From NCBI GenBank assembly GCA_012514415.1, contig JAAZAH010000026.1:1-15534 (forward strand): a stretch of DNA of 15,534 nucleotides. Direction: 5' to 3'. Source of the DNA: Sandaracinaceae bacterium (GTDB taxonomy: Bacteria > Myxococcota_A > Polyangia > Polyangiales > Houyiibacteriaceae). The position numbers and the translations under genes were made by a program. Shown in pieces: positions 1 to 5,686 of this stretch; position 1 is the stretch's first letter; each line of letters begins with the position of its first letter. Below the pieces are notes generated by a model. The model searched no databases. It saw only the letters and a program-made list of their open reading frames with translations, and was not told where the DNA came from.

Positions 1-153
1 ACATGTGACCACATCGGCTCGAGCCGCAGCCGGATGAACAATCTCCGCGATCGAATCGAGGATCTCTTCGAGGATGACGACGACGAGCGCCACCCGCTCG
101 AAGACTGCCGTAAGGTCGCGCGGAACTGCGAGGATTTCGTTTTCTGGGATTGA
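1..153 (+). CDS. C-terminal end of an unrecognised protein (5' truncated by window edge)
   Basis: Frame 1 is open from the first base to a TGA at 151-153 and encodes 50 residues. About three quarters of its third codon positions are G or C, as in the neighbouring real genes. The peptide is very charged, with an acidic run (FEDDDDE) in the middle, three Cys (residues 2, 36 and 43) and the end CEDFVFWD. I do not recognise the family. The gene probably begins upstream of the window; an internal ATG at 34 could alternatively start a 39-residue protein, but I see no convincing ribosome binding site before it. It is on the same strand as the acyl-CoA dehydrogenase, 48 bp upstream, so the two could be co-transcribed. 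Confidence 0.45.
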   Translation, partial: TCDHIGSSRSRMNNLRDRIEDLFEDDDDERHPLEDCRKVARNCEDFVFWD

Positions 154-161
154 GCCCTATC

Positions 162-197
162 CTCTCCTTATCTCGTCAACACTTGAGATAAGGAGAG
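162..197 (+). promoter_or_regulatory. Perfect 13-bp inverted repeat enclosing the Shine-Dalgarno of the acyl-CoA dehydrogenase gene
   Basis: CTCTCCTTATCTC (162-174) is the exact reverse complement of GAGATAAGGAGAG (185-197), with a 10-nt loop at 175-184. The 3' arm contains the AAGGAG ribosome binding site (190-195) of the GTG start at 202. In RNA the hairpin would hide the SD completely, which fits translational control, for example by a thermosensor, ligand or protein, or by coupling to the upstream reading frame. There is no T-run after it, so it is a poor intrinsic terminator. It could instead be a DNA operator for a dimeric repressor. Confidence 0.6.
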
Positions 198-201
198 ATG
201 C

Positions 202-1899
202 GTGGATTTTCAGCCCTTCAACCAAAGCCCGCCTCGGCTGGGCAATCAATTCGACGACGATCGCGCGCTGAAAAACCTCCTTCGGCGGCTGCTGCCCGTG
301 GAGGTCTATTCGGCGATCGAACCCGAGCTTCGCGAGCTCGGCGAGCTCTCGGGGGGCGAGCTCTACGAGGATATGCTCCGCGAAAGACTCCTCGAACCGG
401 AGCTCACACAATGGGGAGCCTGGGGGGAACGCGTCGACGAGATCGAGCTCACGCCGCTCTGGAAGAAGGCGCAAGAGCTCGCCGCTCGCTTCGGCGTGGT
501 GGCGGCCGGTTATGAGGACCGCTTTGGCGAGTTTGCGCGCGTCCATCAGTTCGCGCTCGTCCATCTCTTCGCGCCCTCGACCGATGTCTACAGCTGTCCG
601 CTCGCCATGACCGATGGTGCGGCAAAGACCCTCCTCACCTCGGGCAATCAAAAGCTCATCGGGCGCGCCCTTCCGCGCCTCACGAGCCGGGATCCGGCGA
701 CGTTCTGGACGAGCGGCCAGTGGATGACCGAATCGACCGGCGGCTCGGACGTCGGACGCTCCGAAACGGTCGCAGTTCATGAAGAAGGCGCGCGCTATCG
801 CCTCTATGGCCGGAAATGGTTCACCTCCGCCACGACCTCCGAGATGACGCTCACGCTCGCGCGCCCCGAAGGAAACGGGCCCGGTGGACGTGGACTCGCC
901 CTCTTCTACGTCGAGCTCCGCGACGAAAACGGAAAGCTTCAGCGCATCGAGATCAACCGCCTAAAGGATAAGCTCGGCACCCGAAAGGTCCCGACCGCTG
1001 AGCTCATGCTTCGCGGAACGCCCGCCGAACTCGTCACCGACGAGGCGCGCGACGGAATTCGCAACATCTCTCCCATGCTGAACATCACGCGGACGTGGAA
1101 TACCGTCTCCGCCGTCTCATTCATGCGCCGCGGGATCGCGCTCGCCCAAGATTATGCGAAGCGCCGCGTCGCGTTTTCTGCGCCGCTCTCCGAAAAGCCC
1201 CTCCACGCTGAAACGCTCTCGAGCCTCGTCGCAGAATACGAAGCGGCGCTCGTACTCGCCTTCGAGGTCATCGCCACGATCGGCCGCATCGAGCATCAAA
1301 GGACCGAGCCAAACGATGAAGCGTTGCTCCGCATCCTCACGCCCCTCGCCAAACTCGTCACGGGCAAACAGGCGGTGAGCGTCGTCACCGAAGCGATCGA
1401 AGCTTTTGGCGGCGCCGGCTACATCGAAGACACGGGCCTCCCGACGCTTCTTCGCGACACGCACGTCCTCCCCATCTGGGAGGGAACGACGAACGTCCTC
1501 TCTCTCGACGTCATCAAAACCCTTTCACGCGATCCCTCGCTCGGCGAGCAGCTTCTCGAGCGCTTCGACGATCGCACCGCGGGGTTGGCACATGCCGAGA
1601 TGAAGCGGCTCGCAAGCCAGGCGAGAGCCACCCTTGAGAAGGCTCTATTGTGGGCCAAAGACCGCGCAATGAACGCACCGCTCGAGCTTGAGGCGGGCGC
1701 GCGTCATTTTTCGCTCACCCTAGGGAGAAGTTTTGCTCTCGGGCTTCTTGCAGCCCAGGCGGAATATTCCATGTCCAAATTCGGGGATAAGCTCTCCCTC
1801 GTCTCCGCCCGGCGCTTCGCACTCGAACGTTTCGATTTTATTAGGGAAACTTCGGTCAATGAGAGCCTCGCACTGGCAAATGATTTGCTGAGCGAGTAG
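202..1899 (+). CDS. AidB-like acyl-CoA dehydrogenase family flavoprotein
   Basis: The 565-residue protein has the AidB-type architecture, near the usual length (E. coli AidB is about 540). The N-terminus has the NQxPxL..N.F pattern of that family (around residues 6-18). The flavin-contacting motif WMTESTGGSDV is at 174-184. A C-terminal signature GGAGYIEDTGLP...LPIWEGTTNV spans about 401-432, and Glu427 lies at the position of the catalytic base of acyl-CoA dehydrogenases. About 130 further helical residues match the extra C-terminal domain of AidB. Family members are cytosolic FAD enzymes acting on acyl-CoA thioesters; AidB itself binds DNA and is part of the adaptive response to alkylation. 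Which role applies here cannot be told from sequence. The GTG start is chosen because AAGGAG lies 6 nt upstream; an ATG at 198 is out of frame. No ETF or thiolase genes lie nearby. Confidence 0.9.
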   Translation: MDFQPFNQSPPRLGNQFDDDRALKNLLRRLLPVEVYSAIEPELRELGELSGGELYEDMLRERLLEPELTQWGAWGERVDEIELTPLWKKAQELAARFGVVAAGYEDRFGEFARVHQFALVHLFAPSTDVYSCPLAMTDGAAKTLLTSGNQKLIGRALPRLTSRDPATFWTSGQWMTESTGGSDVGRSETVAVHEEGARYRLYGRKWFTSATTSEMTLTLARPEGNGPGGRGLALFYVELRDENGKLQRIEINRLKDKLGTRKVPTAELMLRGTPAELVTDEARDGIRNISPMLNITRTWNTVSAVSFMRRGIALAQDYAKRRVAFSAPLSEKPLHAETLSSLVAEYEAALVLAFEVIATIGRIEHQRTEPNDEALLRILTPLAKLVTGKQAVSVVTEAIEAFGGAGYIEDTGLPTLLRDTHVLPIWEGTTNVLSLDVIKTLSRDPSLGEQLLERFDDRTAGLAHAEMKRLASQARATLEKALLWAKDRAMNAPLELEAGARHFSLTLGRSFALGLLAAQAEYSMSKFGDKLSLVSARRFALERFDFIRETSVNESLALANDLLSE

Positions 1900-1925
1900 T
1901 CATTTCAGGCCGTCCTCAAAGGCGG

Positions 1926-1955
1926 AATTCCCCCAATGGGGAATTGTTGTCTTTT
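1926..1955 (+). terminator. Probable intrinsic terminator after the acyl-CoA dehydrogenase gene
   Basis: AATTCCCC (1926-1933) and GGGGAATT (1938-1945) form a perfect 8-bp stem with a 4-nt CAAT loop. A T-rich stretch follows (TTGTCTTTT, 1947-1955). It lies 26 bp after the stop codon. Confidence 0.6.
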
Positions 1956-2012
1956 GTGTTTCGTATGCTCGATCGGTTGCAGGCGTGGATTTTCGCGCAT
2001 AGGGTTCATTAG

Positions 2013-2064
2013 TCCCCGCGGGTGACCGTGAACTCTATGGAAGGTCCACGTCACATCTGGGGGA
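2013..2064 (+). promoter_or_regulatory. Predicted leader hairpin that pairs with the Shine-Dalgarno of the SleB-like gene
   Basis: TCCCC (2013-2017) can pair with GGGGA (2060-2064), part of the GGGGGA ribosome binding site of the ATG at 2072. GTGAC (2022-2026) pairs with GTCAC (2050-2054), and GTG (2028-2030) with CAC (2047-2049). There is a bulged C at 2027 and an internal loop between the two helices. The apical loop is 2031-2046. The fold is imperfect but would occlude the SD, as in the gene before it. Confidence 0.4.
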
Positions 2065-2071
2065 ATAATCG

Positions 2072-2653
2072 ATGGAGACGATCGTGAATACAACACTTCG
2101 AAACGTACTCATCGCTTCAATCATCCTTAGCCTGTCCATCCTCACGATGGGTTCCTCTCCTGTCTCGAACATTGATCGAGATGCTTGGGCGGCCGCTCTC
2201 GTTACGGTCAACGAGGCCGGGCTGGGTGACAATAGCGTTGACGACGCGCGGGGGATCATCAGCGTGCTCATCAATCGAGCAAAACTGCGAGGGGTGAGCG
2301 TCCACCGCATGGCCCGCCTTTATAGCGGCGGCGCCTTCAGACACGATCGGCCCCGTCGGCGCTGGATCGCTTTCCTGAAGCCAAGCGGGGAGGAACCCCG
2401 CTATTGGCCGAAGCATTACCCCGATTGGGATACGCATTTCAAGAGTCGCTGGCTCGATCGGATTGAACTCGCGCGGCAGCTCATCTCGGGTGAGCTCGAG
2501 ACGTGCGGCGCGCATCATTGGGGTGCGCGCAATCACCCCATCGACCAAGCGCGCGCACAACGTGCCATCGCCGATGGTCGTTGGGAGGTCTATGAGTGCG
2601 GCGATACGATGAACGAATTCTACCGCGTCAAAGGTGTGAGAATCCCGGATTGA
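2072..2653 (+). CDS. Exported SleB-like putative cell wall hydrolase
   Basis: The 193-residue protein has an N-terminal hydrophobic segment (about residues 10-28) typical of a signal peptide or anchor, so it probably acts in the periplasm. Residues 40-90 (VNEAG...DARGIISVLINRA...MARLYSGGAF) resemble the SleB/CwlJ hydrolase fold, in which an E-A pair precedes a VxxVxxNR helix; Glu48 would be the catalytic acid. The later CGAHHWGARNHP (145-156) occupies the place of the GAxxFxNP region of that family. Cys145 and Cys176 could form a disulfide. SleB-family enzymes cleave peptidoglycan glycan strands. The match is from motif spacing only, so the family is tentative. The ATG at 2072 is chosen because GGGGGA lies 7 nt upstream. 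Terminators on both sides make it a one-gene unit. Confidence 0.75.
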   Translation: METIVNTTLRNVLIASIILSLSILTMGSSPVSNIDRDAWAAALVTVNEAGLGDNSVDDARGIISVLINRAKLRGVSVHRMARLYSGGAFRHDRPRRRWIAFLKPSGEEPRYWPKHYPDWDTHFKSRWLDRIELARQLISGELETCGAHHWGARNHPIDQARAQRAIADGRWEVYECGDTMNEFYRVKGVRIPD

Positions 2654-2671
2654 TTTCTCAAAATATCCGAT

Positions 2672-2709
2672 AAAAAAAGCGCTGCGGCAAAGGACCCAGC
2701 GCTTTTTTT
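2672..2709. terminator. Strong bidirectional intrinsic terminator
   Basis: AAAAAAAGCGCTG (2672-2684) is the exact reverse complement of CAGCGCTTTTTTT (2697-2709), with a 12-nt loop. The T7 and A7 runs give a U-tract in both directions. It ends the SleB-like gene 18 bp after its stop and can also stop transcription arriving on the minus strand from ssb. Confidence 0.9.
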
Positions 2710-3135
2710 GTGCATTGTGCTTCAATTTATCGGAGTGAACGCAACGTATTTATGTTTGATCTTCTCAAGCAACCAAAAGACTCGACTTTGAAGATTCATC
2801 CTAGAAAAAAGCGCGGATCTTTTGCGCACGCTTCGCGAACCGCGTGCGCGGCGTATCGTTCCCAAAGCATGCGCACCGCCCAATCATGCTTAGAACGCAC
2901 TCGAATTCAAACTTTCCAAGGTGCTCGGCTCGAGAAGATCGCCTCTCGCTCCAATCCGCATTCACGCACATCGACGAAGGAGCGAGGTGCGCCGAAAGCG
3001 GGTTAAATGCCGCGCGTCGTCGGCGAGCGAAAGCCGTCGTGGGCCTCCAGCTCGCGACCCGAACACTCGCGAAGCGAGCGACCGCGCTGAGGCGCTCGCT
3101 TCAAGCAATTGGCTCCTTGTGCCTCGCGCCTCGGC
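2710..3135. other. Gene-free stretch downstream of ssb with two inverted repeats
   Basis: I see no convincing gene in these 426 bp. The open frames here are Ser/Arg/His-rich and lack ribosome binding sites. Two perfect inverted repeats stand out. GCGCACGC (2824-2831) pairs with GCGTGCGC (2842-2849) around a TTCGCGAA-containing loop. GAAGCGAGCG (3071-3080) pairs with CGCTCGCTTC (3093-3102). The second lies 34 bp beyond the ssb stop and may act as its 3' stem-loop, although no U-tract follows on the minus strand. Confidence 0.5.
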
Positions 3136-3582
3136 TCAGAACGGCACGTCGTCGTCGAAATCGCCGCCGCCGAAATCGCCGCCGCCGAAATCGCCGCCGC
3201 CCGGGGGAGGACCGCCGCCGAAATCGCCGCCCGAATCGCGCCGTCCCCCACGGCCTCCGAGCAGGATCACGTTGCTCGCCACGATATCGGTCGACCAGCG
3301 TTTATTCCCATCGCGATCTTCCCACTGGCGATATTGAATGCGGCCCTCGACGAAGATGCGCTCACCCTTCGCGAGAAACTTTGAGAGCGCCTCGGCGCGC
3401 TTCCCCCAAAGCGTCACCGCGTGCCACTCGGTCCGCTCTTGGCGCTCGCCCGCGCGGTTATTGAAGCTCTCGGTCGTCGCTAGACGCATCGAAAGCACGG
3501 GCTGGTTGCCCTGAGTATACCGGAGCTCGGGATCGGCGCCGAGGTTTCCGATGAGCATCACACGGTTCAATCCTTCAGCCAT
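3136..3582 (-). CDS. ssb: Single-stranded DNA-binding protein SSB
   Basis: The 148-residue protein has a full OB-fold domain (about residues 1-107): LNRVMLIGNLGADPELRYT near the start, TEWHAVTLWGKRAE in the middle and FVEGRIQYRQWEDRDG towards the end. A disordered Gly-rich linker with GGGDF repeats follows. The protein ends in DDDVPF, the conserved acidic tip through which SSB recruits replication and repair partners (canonical DDDIPF). SSB works as a homotetramer coating ssDNA. The start ATG (3582) has AGAGGAAG shortly upstream on the minus strand. The gene stands alone, not next to rpsF/rpsR or uvrA. I could not identify a promoter or LexA box with confidence. Confidence 0.97.
   Translation of the reverse strand: MAEGLNRVMLIGNLGADPELRYTQGNQPVLSMRLATTESFNNRAGERQERTEWHAVTLWGKRAEALSKFLAKGERIFVEGRIQYRQWEDRDGNKRWSTDIVASNVILLGGRGGRRDSGGDFGGGPPPGGGDFGGGDFGGGDFDDDVPF
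3151..3200 (-). repeat. 15-bp tandem repeats coding GGGDF in the SSB linker
   Basis: The + strand unit TCGCCGCCGCCGAAA occurs exactly at 3161-3175 and 3176-3190. A degenerate copy precedes it (3151-3160) and a partial copy follows (3191-3200). A further related copy lies around 3213-3227. Read on the minus strand the units encode Gly-Gly-Gly-Asp-Phe. The length is a multiple of three, so copy-number change would alter linker length without a frameshift. Confidence 0.85.
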
Positions 3583-3985
3583 AATCTTCCTCTTACTGGT
3601 TTTTGAGTCGCCGTCGATCGGAGACTCTCTTCTTTTCGGTCGTTCTGCGGCGCGATTGCGTGTGAACCGGCAATTTCGCCCGAATGTTCAAGATGTCACT
3701 AACCCAGCCAAGCCCGTAGGCCCGGGATACCGAGAGGCGAGGCCCCATGCGTGGCTCCTCAACCTCGGTCCGACCACGAGGGCTGCGTGATCGCAACGGA
3801 TCGATTCCTCTTGAGCCGAGGACCGCACAGCCCTGGCGCGTAGGCGACGATACGCGCTCGGCCCGTGAACTTCAAACCCGAAGCGCGTTCCATCCGCGAT
3901 CCGCCCCATCGCCGGTGCAAGCGCGGGCGGGTTCTTCGATCGCGGAGTCCGCCGCCAGAACTTAGCGGCAGCCATCGAAAAGCGC
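3583..3985. other. Gene-free, structured stretch between the ccm operon and ssb (minus strand leader of ssb)
   Basis: No reading frame here looks coding; those present are Arg/Ser/Pro-rich and lack ribosome binding sites. The region must hold the 3' end of the ccm operon transcript and probably the ssb promoter. It is rich in potential secondary structure. One case is 3730-3768, where CCGAG (3730-3734) faces CTCGG (3764-3768) around a second GCC/GGC stem. Another is AGGGCTG near 3779 facing CAGCCCT near 3829. I found no RNase P, tmRNA, SRP RNA, 6S RNA or tRNA signature. Confidence 0.5.
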
Positions 3986-5338
3986 TCAGTCGCTCGCCGG
4001 CCTCGCGGCGAGGATCTCTGCCATCTCAGCGACCAGCTCTTCGCGCTCGCGCGCGTGGTACTCCGGTCCGATCTCACCTGCCTCGCGCTCGCGATCAAGC
4101 GTCCTTATCGCCTCGACCAGCGCGGCAATGCGTGCGTTCTGGAGCGCCGCATCGACCTCGCGCGGGCGCCCACGGCGGATGAAGAGACCCAGCACTCCAA
4201 GCAGCACGATCAGCGCCGCGAGCCCCATTGAATACCGGCGCCACGCCGTATCGTCCGGGATGCCGCTGAGCCGAACCTTCAGCTCATCGAGCGGAAAATC
4301 CGTCGCAGCCATGCGCCGCTCGGCAATGAAGAGGCGTTTTCCACCCATCGTATGCTGGAAAACTTGCGAGATCCCCTCAACCTCCATCACCATCCCTTCG
4401 ACGAAATCCGAGACGACGCGATGCGCCATCGTATTCGGAAAGGTGGCGGGCATGCGAATGAGGAGCTCGCTCCCTTCGAGCGGAAGATCGTACGCCCAGA
4501 CGAGCTCGTGGTACCCCGGCGGAACCGAGCCCTCGACACGAAAGCCCAGCTCGTTCGGGATGAGGCGCTGATCGCTCATCGAAGCGCGCGACTGAAACGC
4601 GATGAAGCCCGGAGGGAGCCGGATCTCGCGGCCGCCTTCGGGAAATACGTAGATGCTTCGCGTGGGGTTGAAAAGACGCGCGCCCTGAGTGATCCGAACG
4701 CGTCCCTCTTGGCGAAATTCGATCTGCGTGCTCGCAAGCGCCTGCAGAAGGTAGCGCGCGTCGCGAGTCGTCGCCGCGCGGCGAAGCAGGACCTTATAGC
4801 CTCGATCCGGCTCGAGGCGAAAAGGGTCTGCTCCGACGCGCGCACCATCAAAACCAATGCTCACGCGATACGCTTGATTCGTCCCGGTCGGCAGCTCGCG
4901 AAAGCGTGCGTGGCCCGATTCATCTGTCGTCGCGCTTTCGTCGCGACGGCTTCCATCCGAAACCATCACGCCGAGGCGCACGTCCATCCCGGGAAGCGGC
5001 GCGCCATCCTCATCGAGCACCAAAACGAGGATCTCGCCGGCGCCGACCGAGTCGTCCGGTTCGGCCTTGGCAAGCTCCACTCCGATCAGCGCCTCCCGCA
5101 CGCTCTCTTCGCTCACCTCGATCTCGCCGGCATCACGCGCTTTCGCGGCGGGCGGCACGGGAGGGTGATCGGACGGTATGGGGGGATGATCGGCGGGGAG
5201 CCGCGGGGCGTCTCGCGCCTCTTGTGCGCGCTGAAAGACCTCGGCCGGTCCTTTGGGCTCGGCCTGAGCCAAGGCGCCAAGCGGCAAGATCAACGCGAAG
5301 AGCCCCACCAAACCGAGGCTGAAAGAGCCTTTACGCAT
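3986..5338 (-). CDS. Exported, membrane-anchored protein of the ccm operon, with carboxypeptidase-regulatory-like domain and CcmI-like tail
   Basis: The 450-residue protein has a signal peptide (about 1-24, ending GALA before Q). A Pro-rich stretch follows with two DHPP motifs (50-53 and 57-60). A beta-rich carboxypeptidase-regulatory-like domain spans about 102-190 (VLVLDEDGAPLPGM, then a TDESGHARFRELP strand), and a further beta-rich region about 200-360. A single transmembrane helix (370-388) leads to a cytosolic helical tail (395-446). The tail aligns without gaps with the CcmI-like protein encoded just upstream. The start at 5338 overlaps the preceding gene's stop by 8 bp and has GAGGTGAAGG in front, so the two are probably translationally coupled. 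I do not recognise the full-length family. Context suggests a periplasmic, membrane-tethered accessory of cytochrome c maturation, but that is inference. Confidence 0.85.
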   Translation of the reverse strand: MRKGSFSLGLVGLFALILPLGALAQAEPKGPAEVFQRAQEARDAPRLPADHPPIPSDHPPVPPAAKARDAGEIEVSEESVREALIGVELAKAEPDDSVGAGEILVLVLDEDGAPLPGMDVRLGVMVSDGSRRDESATTDESGHARFRELPTGTNQAYRVSIGFDGARVGADPFRLEPDRGYKVLLRRAATTRDARYLLQALASTQIEFRQEGRVRITQGARLFNPTRSIYVFPEGGREIRLPPGFIAFQSRASMSDQRLIPNELGFRVEGSVPPGYHELVWAYDLPLEGSELLIRMPATFPNTMAHRVVSDFVEGMVMEVEGISQVFQHTMGGKRLFIAERRMAATDFPLDELKVRLSGIPDDTAWRRYSMGLAALIVLLGVLGLFIRRGRPREVDAALQNARIAALVEAIRTLDREREAGEIGPEYHAREREELVAEMAEILAARPASD

Positions 5339-5684
5339 GACCTTCACCTCGAACGAGCGCCTCAATCTCCTCGCGCTTCGCCTCCACGCGAGCATCGATC
5401 GCCGCGAGAACTTCCGCGAGCTGTGAGCGCAACTGACCGGAGAGGAGCGCGAAATCCTCCTCATCGATCTTGCCGGTCGCGTGATCCTCGCCTAAGTCGC
5501 GAAGCGATTCGATCAGTGCGCGCTTTCGATCGACGAGCGCGGCCCGAGCCGCGCCTTCATCCGCATCCACGGGGAGAAGCTCCCCCGAAAAGATCGCGCG
5601 GAGGCTCAGAAAAATCGCAAAGAGCGCGGCGAAAACCCCAAGGAGCGCGAGGACGATAAAAAGATTCGCGAGCGTATTCGTCAT
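5331..5684 (-). CDS. Small CcmI-like membrane protein
   Basis: The 117-residue protein has one N-terminal transmembrane helix (about 5-30) and then a charged helical region. That region contains RKRALIESLRDLGEDHATGK (residues 53-72) and IDEEDF, the pattern found in CcmI-type and related cytochrome c biogenesis proteins (ALxxLRDLxxDxxxGKIxxEDY). In System I, CcmI works with CcmF and CcmH to deliver apocytochrome to the heme-attachment complex. This version lacks the long TPR domain of full CcmI and corresponds only to its membrane-proximal part. The start at 5684 lies 2 bp after the CcmF-CcmH stop, with GAGGAAGAG inside the end of that gene as ribosome binding site. Confidence 0.8.
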   Translation of the reverse strand: MTNTLANLFIVLALLGVFAALFAIFLSLRAIFSGELLPVDADEGAARAALVDRKRALIESLRDLGEDHATGKIDEEDFALLSGQLRSQLAEVLAAIDARVEAKREEIEALVRGEGHA

Positions 5685-5686
5685 CG

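Noticed and set aside
2710..3006. 98-codon + strand frame after the bidirectional terminator
   Set aside because: Ser/Arg/His-rich composition, no family resemblance, no Shine-Dalgarno at a sensible distance.
3583..3700. LexA (SOS) box before ssb
   Set aside because: Isolated GTTC words occur but no complete LexA-type repeat of any known class could be made.
3688..4098. 136-codon minus strand frame beyond the ccm operon
   Set aside because: It overlaps the end of the 450-residue protein in another frame and has a shadow-like Arg/Ser composition.
5339..5464. N-terminal extension of the 450-residue ccm-operon protein to 5464
   Set aside because: It is an Arg/Ser-rich translation inside the CcmI-like gene; the ATG at 5338 has a good ribosome binding site and begins a proper signal peptide.
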